Shown here in pieces: positions 32,640 to 46,499 of a stretch of DNA of 64,000 bases. Below the pieces are notes generated by a model that ran no database searches, was not told where the DNA came from, and was given only the letters and a program-made list of their open reading frames with translations. The position numbers and the translations under genes were made by a program. The stretch's first letter is position 1. The number at the start of each line of letters is the position of its first letter. This DNA comes from Isoetes taiwanensis (Eukaryota > Streptophyta > Lycopodiopsida > Isoetales > Isoetaceae): contig JAJEKV010000003.1 of the NCBI GenBank assembly GCA_021234155.1, forward strand, positions 9,920,413-9,984,412, read 5' to 3'.

Positions 32640-34240
32640 TTAAGGAATTCTTTTTTATTGGGTGCACGTAGCTTAGATGTTCGCATGTTTGAACCGAATG
32701 ACACATGATGAAAATATAATTCATGATGCATTATAACCATGCATAAACTTTTGTTGCTTCTTGATATGCTATGGGAGTTTTGCCATTATAATATCACGTT
32801 ATAAATATTTGCTGTTACGTGTACATTTAAATTCCTCTTTGAGTTTTTTTTACAAGGTATATTCAAGTATTTTGTTAGCAATGCAAATAGATGTTATGTT
32901 TAAGGATTTGAATGTGTGACTTTTATGTGCACGATTTTTTCACTTCTAATCGCTATCCGCATCCTAATTTTTCCTTTGACAAAAATAAAAAATGTCTATG
33001 GACCGTTGATTTCGTCATTCAACAGAAAAAAGGTATGTACATGTGTCAAGGTTAGCTTCAGGCCTCGCCTGAACCATAGAGGAAAAAAGCAAAGAAGAAT
33101 AGAAATGAAGAAGTATGGAGAAGCCCAAGAGCAATTGAATCTCCCCACTTGCGATCCCATTTCATGTAAACAAGAAAATTGCAGTTCATTGCATGCATTG
33201 TTGATTAACTCCTATGAGTTTTCTATGTTACTTAATTTCTCTGATTCACGGTTCTTAAGGAGGTCCAAATCCTAGGACTGCCATGGCCGAATGGAACCTT
33301 GCCTTCTTGCTAAATTTTAGGCCTTTTCATATCGGCTTTGATGTTGTCTTTGCTTTCGATGAAATCCGGCTTTCTATTTAAAAGCTGGCCTCTATTTCTT
33401 GCAAATGTTGACTTCCAATAGTTGTAAATGTTTGGCAACAAGGACATCTATTTCATCTCAAATCCACGAATAATATAATAATATCATAACAAATTCAACA
33501 TTTCATGAATGTGAACAACATAATTTATCGCCCGTACTTTATCTAGGGAAAGCGTAGGCTCATGTACTATACAAACAAAGGGAATGTTATCTCCAAAATA
33601 TACACATAAACACCTATCAACCATGCACACATATTTGCATATAGAAGGAACATCGACTTGAAGAATAACTTAAAAGGAGCTTGATTGCATATATATTTTA
33701 ATTGCGATTATCTGAATGAATATTTTCTAGGCAAGCGTTTCTCAAGCTTTTACAAATGGAGAAAGACTATGGATCTTTGGAAGGGTGGTGAATTGATGAG
33801 ATAGGATAGGATCGAGAATAGTATGCTACTAAGATTTTGTATTAAACTACGGACAAGGTGTAAAATATAGCCATCCTCTAAAAGGTGCATTAGGTCTAAG
33901 ACCTGTATTTCATTGCATTAAAATAGAGTTGATATGCAAAGGCTTACTTTTGAACTTTGTTGCAAGAAACAAAAATTCTTAGCATTCTTTATGAGCTGCA
34001 TGAAACAAACATTTGGAAAATACATATGCCGGGTTTTGAAGGAGATGATTAGGCATTCATTCAAATCCTGAGAACATACGTTGGTGGAAGATCGGCCCGG
34101 TTCGTGATTTTCCCATCTGCTTTCGAAATGGTCTTCTTCATCTGCTCCTGGCGGCGGCAGTTAACAGATCGACCATCGAGATATTTGCCCTGGTATAAAT
34201 AGCACATTTTGCCCTAATCAATCAATATTTTGTTGCATTT
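32640..34240. repeat. Intra-unit duplicated segment, copy A (unit 2)
   Basis: This is the unit-2 counterpart of 2022-3619. It contains no gene that I can support. Confidence 0.7.
34194..34201 (+). promoter_or_regulatory. TATA-like box upstream of the ZFWD-like fragment (unit 2)
   Basis: Same site and spacing (143 bp to the ATG at 34337) as in unit 1. Confidence 0.35.
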
Positions 34241-34336
34241 TGGAGTCCGGCAGTTTCTAGATGACTTCAAAAGCAAGAATATATAAATGTAAGTAATAGG
34301 TCATAAACTTGTCATTACGTTGTCTTTGTTAGAAGA

Positions 34337-35695
34337 ATGGCGGCAAAGCGTTTGGAAGCATTTGGTTTTCCCGAGCATGCATATGGTCATGGATGGATGA
34401 AGGGCAAGCATGGCGGAGTTCCACAATCTCGTTCTTGGCCGCAGAACAAACACAAATGTAAGAAGGAATTTCCACAATCTCGTTCTTGGCATAGAACAAA
34501 CACAAATGTAAGAAGGGAATTTAGGCGGAATGTAAGAAGGGAGTTTGAAGCGAGAAAAAGCGAGGAGGAATTTAGGCAGAAGAAGAACACGTTCACAGTT
34601 GGCCTTAAGAAAGAGGGGTGTAAAATTCTGGAAAAGAGATGCTTAACAGACATTAGCAGCATGGATATTGACTTGGAGCAGATTACAGAAAGAAAGAAAA
34701 AGCAAAAGCGCCCTAATCGGTGAGAAGGCGAGGTCTTTGGATGTTAAAGATGTTGGACAACAAGTTGAGAAAGCTGAGGTCTTTGGTTGAAGAGGAAGTT
34801 GCCAAGTCTACCCCGATTGCAACTCTTGCTACTCGGGGGGCGACATAGCCCGACATTCTTTTACGCTTTCGCACTTCACCGGCTCTGGTCTTGATTGAGG
34901 AAGGGAATCTCAAAGTATGGGGCGCAATTACGGTGCTTGCACTTTCGAACCTTTGCAATGGGCTCGAGAATTGGAGCAATGTTAGTCACTCAATCTTCTT
35001 CTTTGTGGGTCTTACAAATCGGGTTATAGTTTCGGTTCTACCACATCTACTCCGTTCTCTATCGATGTTTCTCCACATGGTCAAGTGATGGCTCTAGGCC
35101 ACTTGAAAGACTTCCTTTTGGTTGGATGTGAAGATGGCAGCACATTGGCATTTCAATACATCCCTGCAACATGCGAGTTTATTTGGAAAGCCAGCTTGTA
35201 GGGCACAAAGGAGCTGTTACATGTCTCACATCTACTGATTCTTTGGTTTGTTCCGGATCACAAGATAATTCCATCAGGATTTGGCGACCTTGCGATTGGC
35301 AGTGCATGTATGTTCTTGAGGGCACCCATTCCAAGCCCATATCGTCTTTGTTACTTTGGGACTCTTACCTCATCTCATGCATTAGATGGTGATATCAAAG
35401 TTTGGATAACAACGGATGATGGTGTGCCCAAGATCTTGTGCTCACATTACGAGCCCTCGATACTCCTCTCAAAATTTCTATATCAATGGATTTGCAACGG
35501 CCGGGTGCCTCGCCTCTTATGTTCCTATAGCGGCGGCACAATTCGAGTCTTCAATCTTCCAAGTCTTATGCGGACCGGTCGCGATGTCAAGCTGCCAAAG
35601 ATATTCTTGCTTTCTATATAGCTGGCGGCTTGTTTTCAGCACATAAAGGTGGGATTGTCAGCGTTTGGCAACCTTCCATCTCCTTTCAACAATGA
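34337..35695 (+). pseudogene. ZFWD-like WD40 repeat protein fragment (unit 2)
   Basis: This is the counterpart of 3715-5066. The leader begins MAAKRLEAFGFPEHAYGHGW. A stretch readable only in part here (EGNLKVWG, then NLCNGLENWSN-SHSIFFFVG) suggests one more WD40 blade upstream of VSPHGQVMALGHLKDF. The frame is lost at 35030, where unit 3 has CCAG and this copy has CG. The WD40 part reads VTCLTSTDSLVCSGSQDNSI, then IRIWRPCDWQCMYVLEGTHS, and so on to QPSISFQQ before the stop at 35693. Family assignment and absence of CCCH fingers as in unit 1. Confidence 0.6.
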
Positions 35696-36102
35696 TAGGA
35701 GACTACATCAGCAGCGACATGATAAGGATATCTGCGTTGGGGTATGTGACATGCTTGTAAACATTTCAAGTAGATAAGCTCTTCAATTTAAAAGGCGGAA
35801 AAATGTACGGATAAAGGCCGTTGAAAGAGCCGAGAAAAATGTACAAAATGTACGATTGGAGCACATACGTAAAGTATCGGTGCCTTGCTGCAAAAGCGGT
35901 TTGTAACATGCACAAAGCGACTTTGGTTATGTGCTGATATATCTTTGTAAATATCATGATGCTAGTGAATTTGCTAGCACTCATTTTGGAATTGAATATT
36001 GATCTAAATCTTCAAGTTCATTTTGCGGTTATAGTCCTTTTTGTTGGTATTGCAAGAAACATGCATTTTGTAGTTGTAGCGGAGGTATATTGTATATGCG
36101 AG

Positions 36103-36316
36103 GTTAAGGCATGGATGGAGAAAAAAGGACATGGAAGCTTTACACATTGAGAAGGCACTTGTAGAAGAGGAAGAGGCTGCTTTCGGTGAAGTAAGTTGTC
36201 GTTTAATTGGTGCATTAATGTGAAAAGTCAATCATTATTTGGCGTGTCTAATTTTTACGTTTTTTGGGGAAAGCAAAGCTTACGGAAAGGAAAGCGTTTG
36301 AAAAAGCTAAGACTTA
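36103..36316 (+). pseudogene. Charged coil fragment of an unrecognised plant gene (unit 2)
   Basis: This is the counterpart of 61211-61380. The first exon reads VKAWMEKKGHGSF after a one-base slip. The donor (AAGTAAG) is kept at about 36190. Confidence 0.4.
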
Positions 36317-37010
36317 GATGCTAAATTGACATCTCCACTAGGTCATCAAATTGCAGAAATTCCACTTGACCCAAAAGTTTCCAAGATGCTATTGTCTTGG
36401 GACCACTTGGTTGCTCATCGAGGTAGTCATTATTGCCGCAATGATACGTCCAATCAATCACGGATATCAAGCATTTGGAAGGCAAAGGGAGCTTGATGAG
36501 GCAAGGAGCCGTTTTTACGCATCGAAGGTGATCTCATCAGCTACCTTAATGTGTATGAAGCCTTTATTTCTTCTAACAAATCATCACAATGGTGTCATCG
36601 AAGCTGCATTAATTATGGAGTCCATGAAGAAAGTTCTAGATGTAAGAGCCCGGCTAGCAAAGGTTTTACAAGCGTCTTGGCATGAACATGAGATCATGTG
36701 ACAAAGATATTGAAAAAGTCGGGGAAAATTTGTAGCTTGGCGTTCTTTATGAATGCTAGCCAAGCTATGCGGATGGGAAATCCTACAAAGTTGTTCGCGG
36801 TGGGAATCGGGGAGTTACTCATTCATCCATCATCGGTTTTATTTAGAGCAACTCCAAAATGGCTTGTGTTTGATCATTATTTTTACAGTCCTTTGTTACT
36901 ACATGAAAGATGTCTCTACAATTGATCGTTCATGGCTAGCGAGGTTGCACCTCATTTCTTCAATCGGCGAGGACCCAGAAATGAGTGAACAATGGCAACA
37001 CTTGGCAATC
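36311..37010 (+). pseudogene. DEAH9/DHX35-like RNA helicase, C-terminal part (unit 2)
   Basis: Same content as in units 1 and 3. PLDPKVSKMLLS is readable near 36360-36400, ISATLMCMKPLFLLT is a frame-shifted stretch, and IHPSSVLFRATPKWLVFD is near 36820-36870. The last residues (PEMSEQWQHLAI) lack the stop found in unit 1 because CTGA reads CGA at about 37009. Confidence 0.55.
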
Positions 37011-38082
37011 GACCATCAAGCATTTCATAATGTAAGCAAGTTAAAAATTGCACACTTGCGGTGCATTTTACATGCAACTTCAATGTTGCCTTGAGCCAAG
37101 CTTTGTTTGCTCCATCCCAAAGCAATAAGAAAGGCTACCATGTCCATTCTACTAACATATTTTAAGTCGATGGAGAATCCCTCGAGAATGTCAAACTGGC
37201 GGGGATTGCTTGAGTATTTGGGATCGATTGATAAAGTTTGGTGGTCTTATTGTCACATGCGGGGAAGAACTTGCATTTGGCTACATTAACTCTGTTGAAA
37301 TGCTTGTTAAGTATATCGGTTTAATCTATAGTACATGCTCTTTTGTGATCTAATGCCTATGTGAGATGCCGTGTCTCCCCCGTGTCTTCTCTTCTATGCA
37401 ACCAAATTACTAAAAAGGCCTTCTTTATCACGGTTGTGACCTTGAGATCCGACAAGCAAGCTTGACTCAAAGCATTGTGATAATGCAAAATAAAGAAATG
37501 AAATAAATTCTTGGCTTACAGTTTTGATCATCTATCTAGCGAGGAGGTTAAGAAGCAATTACCAATCTATGTGCCCTTCCTTGGTTTCTAAATCTGCATT
37601 CAAATTGCACGCTAATAATTGAATCTCAACCACAACATGTAAATTGAGGGCTGGATGCTTACTATAGAATGAAACATTAATGAGTTTCCAACTTTGGCTA
37701 GGAGACTCCTATTTAATATGTAGAAGTTGGCATGTTTTTGAAGAGAAAAAGTTAGAAATATCTGAGTGTTATTATTTATGTAGTATCGGCTAACATCGTC
37801 CTTGAGGGCCTCGAGAATAAACTTCTTAATTTCCAAAATCCTATTAGTAAGAACTCAAGCTGTTGTCTTCTTGGGGTGGTTGTGTTATCTTGTCTTCGGT
37901 TGTGTTTGATGGTCTTCTGTGAGTGTTTCTTCTGTAATGCTCTGGTCCTTCCTTGCTATTTTTCCCCAATTTTATGCTCATTCCCTACATGAAATAGGCA
38001 GACTATCTATTATTAAAATTTTAAGCAATTTTTTAAAATAGCTTTGTATTTTGCCTTTTTTTTCCCCTTTTCCCCAAATGCC

Positions 38083-38232
38083 CCTTGTAGAACTAGTGAG
38101 CTTCTAATGTGCTAAAGCCCATCCTCGATAATCAGGCAAAATGGATGGCTCTTTAAGCCTTGTAGAACTAGTGAGCTTCTAATGTGCTAAAGCCCATCCT
38201 CGATAATCAGGCAAAATGGATGGCTCTTTAAG
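38083..38232 (+). repeat. 75-bp tandem duplication (unit 2)
   Basis: Same pair of 75-bp copies as in unit 1, with no difference between the two copies that I can see. Confidence 0.9.
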
Positions 38233-39007
38233 ATTTTGGGTATTTTTTGGCATGTTCCTTTGCCAAAAAATAGGGCTTTACCAAATGGATTGATCTCAAG
38301 ATGTTTGGAAGTTGTTTTTCCTCCTTTGTTTCCTTTTTTCATGAGCGATTGGAATTGTTGGTTTCTTCATTCTTGGTGGAGTTCTTCATGGTTATTCTTT
38401 TCGATGTTGTTAAAAATGTCGATCCAAGGGAATTTCGGGTAGTCTAAGTGTTCTTTGAGAAGTCTACTTCTATATGATTCTAAGTCTTCTTTGCTATATG
38501 ATTACATTTGCATTTTACCTAAATTAATGATCATTTAAAAAAATAAAAAGATAAAATAGAGGGTATAGAAAATTAGGGGCATTTTTTATAAAAATTTTAC
38601 AAATATATGGGGTAGGAAATCCAAGATGGAGGAGCTAATGTGATGGATTAATTGAGGAACCTTCATTTTTCATTATATATAAAGGGGTAGATTAGGGCCA
38701 TCAACTCCTTTTTGAACATTTGATTAATAAATAATGTTAAGCCTATGCAGAACCTACATAGCTTCTAGAAGAGGATTTCTTAAGGATCTTAGGCTTCCCC
38801 CCACCTACAATAGTAAAATGATCGTCTTGTCAAGGCATTTTTTTTAAGTGGTGAGAGAATTCTAGGAGATGAAAACCGGACAACATCAACTACGCCGATA
38901 CACAATTCTTCTCTAGGAATGCATGATATGATCAATACAAAATCCTTAGGGGCTACTTTGACTTTGTGTAGACCTAGATCTTAATGTGTAAGAAGCGGTT
39001 TTATTAA

Positions 39008-39320
39008 CACTACAAGAGAATGATGGCTAAACATCGAGAATAATCGTCGAGAGAGCTTTCATAAAGCAGACAAGCTGCTTTCGGGCCCTTATTCACGAAG
39101 ATGTAGAAGCGAGTTTTATCGGCGATTTAGCGTCGAGAATAATCGTCGAATAATTAGTCAGATGTAGTCAGATGAATAGTCAGAAGCATAGTTAGTGTAT
39201 TAGTCAGATATTTAGTCAGACGCTTAGTCGGCTTATTAGTCAGATAAATCGTCATCTTCTTAGTCAAACGATTCAACAAGTTTTTAGTCAATGCAATACT
39301 TAGAATATTAGTCATTGTAT
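39008..39320 (+). mobile_element. CACTA-type transposon end with sub-terminal repeats (unit 2)
   Basis: CACTACAAGAGAA starts at 39008, followed by the same TTAGTCAG-type repeats to about 39320. Confidence 0.5.
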
Positions 39321-41099
39321 TTGTTGGTCTATGAACTATTGCAATGTTTATATACCAAACAGGGATTTGAACCATGATATTCGGTTTATAATAAGACTCT
39401 AACCTTTAATAAAACTTACAAATTAAAGCGGCAAAATTGGTTATAGAATTTTAGCAACACAAGATTCTAGTATATAAAGAAGACAACATGCTTGTAGATG
39501 CATTTGCAATCATAATAACAACGAAAATCATAAGCGCCAAATGCAAATGATGCCATTACATCTATAAACATTAAAATTTCTATCTTGAATTATCATTCAA
39601 AAGGTATCACATCCAACCTCTTTAAATTCCAAACACTAAAACTGCGAGAAATTACCATGAAGCTACCAAAACTAAGGAGCAAGTATCTTTCAATAATATT
39701 CAGCCATAAATAGAATGCTTAAATACTATGAAAAAATGCAAAATCCAGAAGGGAGATCTAATATGGAAAAATTTAAGTAAAATGGGTCAAATAGTTGCAG
39801 CATTGCACAAAGCCGAAGGTTAAGTACAAAACCTTGTGCATCGTGCGGACCATTCAAAACCAATAAATCTTTTATGTTGCATTGTTCTTTAAATCAAACT
39901 AAAACTTCATGCATAAAACCTATTTTTGATGTGTCTTGAAATGTTTGAAGTTCCTCCTTGTCCGATTGAGTTTGTTTGTGAAATACAATTTGGAAGCATG
40001 TCTTGAGACCTATTTTTCATGTTGTTGTAGAGCAGCACTTGCGGCACCTCTTATGGAGTAACAAAACCAAATAAATGTGGCAATATTTAACTATTTCCAA
40101 ATCTATATTTGTAGCATGCATTTGTAAACCCACTCACGAACATTCCACACTTTTTGAAACATGTGTTAGTCGTAGAAAACCATAAGGCATATCCATAGAA
40201 GCTCTAGAATGTGTTTTCAAAAGCAATAAGGCACTAAAGAAATAAATCTTGAGGAGCGACCAAGCCGGGGTAGGAATATCAAAAATCGTACCATTGGGAT
40301 AGATTAAGCTATCTAAGATGGCGTAAATTTCGAGAAAAGCCTTTTGAGGAAAAATTGCTAATTTTTTTGAGAATTTTTAGCAAATGCTCAAGCTAGTTTT
40401 AGGCTACATCCTTGTCCTCATTGGCAATTAGCTTCCTTAAGTAAGTACCTACATATAGTTGAAGGCTTCCCTTTAGCGCCCATGCAAAGTCTATGATCAT
40501 TAGCGGTATCGAGGCCGATCATTGGGGTTAGGTCTCCATCTTTTCTAACACTTTCGAGATAGTTATTAGGTAAGTTATAGTCCTCCTAGTAAAGCGAGGG
40601 TTAGCAAAAAGAGATACACACTTAGATAGCTGTTGCTTGACCTCCCAAGCAAGCAAATGCCCTTCTTAATATATTGATATGGATCAAGGACTTGAACATG
40701 ATCTTTTGATCTTTCACTATTTGGACCTACATAGGCGGTGAATCAAATTACTAGCGTCTTGCCAAAAATTGGCGCGCTGCGCCATCATATCTCGGCGCCG
40801 TCGCCTTGAAAGATGGTAGTTTTCGCGCTTTTGGTACCGATCTTTGTCGTTATAGCACTAGGCATGTCTTTTTAAGCAAGGTCGATAGGATTGCCACCAC
40901 GATGTTCGCGATGTATCACTCTTAAGGATCGCCCACGATCTTGGCGAGGATATTTCTGAAAAGGGTAAATAATGTGGGGTTAACATTGTCATTTTACGTA
41001 TATTTTTTCAAGGATCGGGCCCCGTTCCTTATGCGCATTTTCAAGACATTGTCTTGAACCATGTTACTTACTGTTTTGAATTCTTAGGTGCATCACTGA

Positions 41100-41800
41100 A
41101 TCTTTTTCGTGGGCCCAGCGTAGAACCCATGCGGATCATAACTCGATAAAAGTCGGAAGTGGTGCATGGAAATAGCCCGAGGCCAAACCACATGTGGTAG
41201 GAGACCGCATATAAGGATCTCTCTCTCTTTATTAGGACCGAGAAAGGGCTTAGAAATTTGAACATTTGGGCATAATCGTTTGCTATATGGGAAGCCACGA
41301 AGAATAATGTGCAAGATGCAATCATATGCGGCGTGGAGGATCTGAAACAACTTCAATTTGTCAAGTTTGTGTTGCGGTGTGAGAACTATGATCCTTCCAT
41401 CGGGATTGCAAGCAAGGTAAACAAAACCGGCAAGTGGCAAGGGGTGCCTACTAGTGCAAAGGGGTATGGTTGGAACCTACAATCTTATGATTCATTGAGC
41501 TTATGCGGGATAAAGTGCAATAGATGTATACTCGTTGGATTGACGTAAATGTGAGAAAGGTCCTTTCGGTGAGAAGAAACCTCCTTGTATTGCTTTGAAG
41601 GCTACAAAAGACAACAAAGCGCCCTCACGGATGGACATGAATTGGTTGCGAGGCGATGCCAAGAAGAAATTCGTTGTCCCATGTGTTGGTGTGGCGAACT
41701 ATCGACTCCCAAAAGAACCTTTGGTGTCTTGGGGCTTATACTATCTGCAAATCCTAAGCGGTTACGCGAGTCAATCCCTCAGGCCAAATGCTTAAGCCTC
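41100..41800 (+). pseudogene. Decayed coding block of an unrecognised gene, block 1 (unit 2)
   Basis: This copy gives a longer continuous piece from about 41309: MQDAIICGVEDLKQLQFVKF, then VLRCENYDPSIGIASKVNKT, GKWQGVPTSAKGYGWNLQSY and SLCGIKCNRCILVGL. It is followed in another frame by MDMNWLRGDAKKKFVVPCVG and YRLPKEPLVSWGLYYLQILS. Product not recognised. See the unit-1 entry for context. Confidence 0.4.
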
Positions 41801-43088
41801 CTTCCGTTAGGGATTGAGGATGAACAAGAAGCACCATAGCCAAGAAAGATAAGCACTTTCAAAATTAAACTTTAAAATTTAAATACCAGGAAACATGTGA
41901 CCTTCTTCTTCGTCTACTCCTACCTCGTCCACCATCCCAACAACTACGAGCTCTATGTTGACATGGCCAAGCTGCTTCGCATTATCTTTGGATGAGTTGA
42001 AGTTCAATCTTGATGAAAAAAAAAGCTTCTTTGAATAGACCGCCTCAAACTTGAAGAGTTTAAAAGTGTTATCCTATGGGAGCAAATTGATTCTAGAAGA
42101 TTAGTATTTTTATTGTGAGGCGGCTCCATAAATCTAACTCATAGAATTGGTCAAGCGATCATGTACAAATGCTATCACAAGGTAAATTTTATCATTTGCA
42201 TTTCTCATTATTATATTACCTATTCATCGGTGGGATACCAATGCGGGGAAGTTAATCACTTGGTCTACCATGATTGAGGAACTCTTGAACAAGAAGTTTT
42301 ATATTATTTTTGGTAATCCACGATTGCACAAATTTTGTGTACTATGATGGGTAATGTCGAGCAACGGATGGAATTTGCCAAAGCATATGCAAAGAGAAGA
42401 AGTCGGTGTTAAATGGGAACATCCAACAAGGAGTATATTGAGTTATCCATACGATTATAGCGACATAATCGTGGACCACGATTATCTGAGAGAGCCACTA
42501 ATTGAAATGCTCCAACAACTAAGGAACTATCACAAGACATTTGGTTGCCCTCCATAAGGGCCAATGAGGCTCTGCTTGATGATATTTGCACGGAAGGTTA
42601 GTTTTTATTTTATGCTATAGAAGATCGCCCTCATGATCCTAATCAACTCTTGTTAATGCGAGGATTTTGTTGAAGTAGCTACAACAACCTTGAAGGTTAA
42701 AGAACTTAAGGATGAAAAGCAATTCCTTTTTATGCAAGAAGAATCATGGTCCAAGCTTGTAAATGTTATTAACAAGTGGGAAGCGTGAAAAGGCTGGTGA
42801 TGATCATGGGGAATTGCGGATAAATCCTCAATTGGAGTTTTTAACAAAACATTCCTAAGATACCTTCGAGGAATGAACAATCTTTGAGGTGAGCCAAGCG
42901 ATGGGCCGAAATCCTTGAGGGCAAAGTATTCCTAAAAGTGTAGCCTAGATATCTTGAATTTTGTTTTGATTGAAATGAGAAGGCTTTGGATATCAAAACA
43001 ACATCAGCGATGCATCGTGAAGTGTTGTCCTATGTTAATTGTGTATTAGAAAAGCAATCTGAAATTTTGAAGAGTTAGCTACATGTTC

Positions 43089-43952
43089 CCGGATCTCTCG
43101 AGCAATGGCTTCTTTGGGTATTCCGATCTGATTTCGACTATATTAAGGCCAACTATAATAATGAATTAGTGCAAGGAAATCTTCCGATTACTTTCTTGGA
43201 GGCTATTATCGCTATAATAAAGCGGAAGAGGCAAAAGAAAATGAAGGAGAAGAGGAACACCGTGCGACATGTTACCAAGTCACGGTATCCTTATTATGCC
43301 TTGGTGGTGTTGGAGAATACCACAATGGTTTTATTGACATGTTTCACGGGCTATGGGAAGTAAAAAAAGTAAATGAGTTTTTAGCGGGATTGCGGGCATA
43401 ATGGAAGCAAAAGTTTATCATATCATCATGTTCCTCAGATTTGCCCATTTGCCAAGCGGCTTGTATAGTCAAAGTCGATTCAAGGTAGTTCTCATGTTTC
43501 CCTTGGGGCTTCACGAAGAACAAAATTTGGAAGAGCAAAAAAGAATATCAAGAAGTTCCAATACTATGTTAGCCATGTTGATATAAGCAGAAGTGAGGCT
43601 CGTGTATTGCACTGTGAAGCCTAAATCGAGACTACGTCATTTCGGATGATCAATGCATCGAAAAGCATGGCCCTTCTAAAATATCAGCTAGCGGTAACAA
43701 AAGGTGGACATAAAAACAAAAAAAAAAATATTTTGAGTACTTTATATGTAAATCCAAGTTCTCTTGGGCAGCTATGGAAGGCGACTTCATCCTAAAGAGC
43801 CAGGCAAAAATATGCTGGTTCCACTGGACGGTTGTGTTCTAGATTTTCTCTCATGCGGAACAACGTCAAGGGCTGCTTTTAAGCAAAGAAAACACAATGT
43901 TTCCGCCGAGTATGGCGATAAGGTTTCTTTGGTTCACGAGATCCTTCTTTGA
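43089..43952 (+). pseudogene. Decayed gene, block 2, with a methylase-like motif (unit 2)
   Basis: This is the unit-2 counterpart, with more frame breaks. Readable parts are DYIKANYNN (about 43136), RYPYYALVVLENTTMV (about 43285) and VPLDGCVLDFLSCGTTSRAA (43815-43880), where GG reads CG. After the motif it reads on through GDKVSLVHEILL to a stop at about 43950, whereas unit 1 stops earlier. Confidence 0.4.
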
Positions 43953-43965
43953 ATATCTAGAGAAA

Positions 43966-44507
43966 ATGGCAAGGCTGCCAAAGAAGAAGAAGAAGAAAGC
44001 ATTATGCATAATAAGCTGGCGGTTCGACATGTCGGGACATCAATATAACAACTTGCTTTCGGATCAGAAATGTTTCATAGAGGCTACAGAAAACCCAGGC
44101 AATGCTAGAGAAGACAGAAAAGGCATCAGCTGAACTTAATCCACAATTTGAAAAGCTGGATGCAGCGAACAAAAACCTTAACACCTTTGCCGCCAATGAT
44201 AAGGGTGCCTAGAAAAGCGGCTTCATAATTTTCGGTATATGAGAATGTCGAGGTGCCTCGAAAGTGAGAGACTAGATGGCGACCATTCACCAAAGAGGCG
44301 CGAAGTTGGTTTGCTTTACCGAATACTCTATGGCATTGGAGGATGAATTGTTGGATAGTGCCAAAAGCATTGGTGCGAGAGACATCGAGGCGTGTGGAAG
44401 AGGTAGGCTGCCGCAATGAATGTTGACATGCGAAAACAACGGGTTACGAAATGGACATGTCAGGGCGGTTGCCATTGGAAAGGTGCTTGCGGACTTGGCC
44501 TAGATGT
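43966..44507 (+). pseudogene. Decayed gene, block 3 (possible C-terminal part, unit 2)
   Basis: This is the counterpart of 13306-13840. Readable pieces are MARLPKKKKKKALCIIS (frame-shifted), LSDQKCFIEATENPGNA, NKNLNTFAANDKGA and LVCFTEYSMALEDELLDSAK. Confidence 0.35.
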
Positions 44508-46499
44508 AGACTACGTGAAAGAAACTTCGGTAAAAGCGCCATTGATTGTGCGGGCTTTGATGGCCGTCAATACATATGTAGACTTTTGTGATAATGTATA
44601 GACACGCTAATTATCTTCATGGAGGGCCTCTACTTTGCTACCCTTTGTATTCTCCTTTTTGAATTGCATGAATAAACTTGTTTGGAAGATCATAGCGGCG
44701 ATTATATAGGCAAGGATATGCCTATTTCGAGAACATTATTATCTAGTTGCACCACGATTGTCTTTGTTTATATTTTGCCTTGCCTTGTTGTCCCAAAGAT
44801 CGCCATGGCGAGTCAAGCGTGAAAACAAAATTTCTCTAATTTATGAATTCTTGATGTTTCTTGTTGGATGATGATTTTTAACTCAACTAGAGCATCCTAC
44901 CTTGCCGCGAGACAAAAAGCATGCATATCGGGAGAAACAACATCTACATTCCCAAGCACTTTGTGGCGTTCGACATCTCGGCTTTGTGTCTTTACGGATT
45001 TTTTGGGTTTGAGTACCAAAGAGTTGCAAATCACCATCTTCCTTCTCCTCCCTTCTTTTACTCACAAATGTTTTTCTAAAACATATTCTTTGGGACATCC
45101 ATGGAAGGCTTTGGCATTCGGGATATGTCTATAAAGGCTTTTCCGTTAAGCATATAAGGTCATGTATTAACATTTCAAATTTGAGGTTCGAGGCCTCAGG
45201 TATATCAGGTTATACTTTATTTATTTTTATTTGAGTTCAAACTTTTGTCTTTGCAAAAGTGGGGTTGAAAGCCTTTATTGACACAAAAGCTTGACAATTT
45301 TTGTGAATGGGACTAAAAATTCACTAGATCGTAATCTTTGATATGAAAAATAAAAATCAATTCACGGGGAATTGCATTTGAAGTGTGCGGAGCTTTGCAA
45401 AATCAGAAGTAAAATGCTTTGTTCCTTATTTAGATGGTAGGGTTCAATTTTTTGTTACAAGTATCTTTAAAGAAAATACATGGAACGAGTTGAGTATCTA
45501 GTTGCTTCTGCAAAATAACATTAATTGTCTCTGTTATGAATACACTAAATAGCTATTCAAATCTTCTACATCCCTCTTTCTTACAGTAAAATGTCAATTC
45601 CTTTTTTATAAGGCATTTTTCTAGCTTTAGAATTCTGGAAAAACTTGTTCTATTCTTCCACGCAATGGGCGTGGCTGAAAAACACATGCTAAGAGTACTT
45701 TTTTTATCCTTGGTTTTGCTTCTTCAATGGTGGATTCGACTTTTTTTTATTTGGTGCTCCAATCGTTATGATCATCTTTGCTCTTAGAGATAAGCAACAT
45801 TTTGGGCTATTGAACATGGTGCATTTACACATCCATCACTGTTATCAGAGATGTTACATAAGAAAACACCTTCCACCTCTGACAATTCAACAAATATTGG
45901 ACATATATAATGAAATAAAACCAAGTAGGGCATGTTTTTATATGTCTAAATGCATCCCAATTGGCTTACCAAATCCAAAAGCAAAGCTATGGCCTACTGA
46001 CTAGAGGATGGCTTGTCCCTAACTTAGAAATTTGGTGAAATGTCCTAGAACTAGAGATACATGAGGCCAACACATATGGCCCAAAACTAAACAAGTTGAT
46101 TGAATCAAGCCTTTCGGACAACAAGAATTGAATGTGACAAAAGCTGAACCATTGATAAAAAAAAATTGATACAAGTTTTTGTAGGATGAATGTCCTTTAC
46201 CAATGGTATTAGCAAGTGGTGCAATTAGACACATGGCTGGGAAGAGAATAGACTTTGACATAGACTTGCCGCCATTAACATTAGAATGGGAGGCGAGGTC
46301 ATGAACATAGGCAAGTATGATCGATAATAGATATGGAATACCTTATCTGGCAAAGGCACGATTGATTGCGAAGGCGAAAGGTGACACTAACGACACACAA
46401 TGGCGAGAACAATAGAAATAATGAGGTAAAAAGTTACCCCAATCATGTAATGCATGTCTAGTAAGAAACTTCTTAAATGCACTAAGAGGGACGAATTGG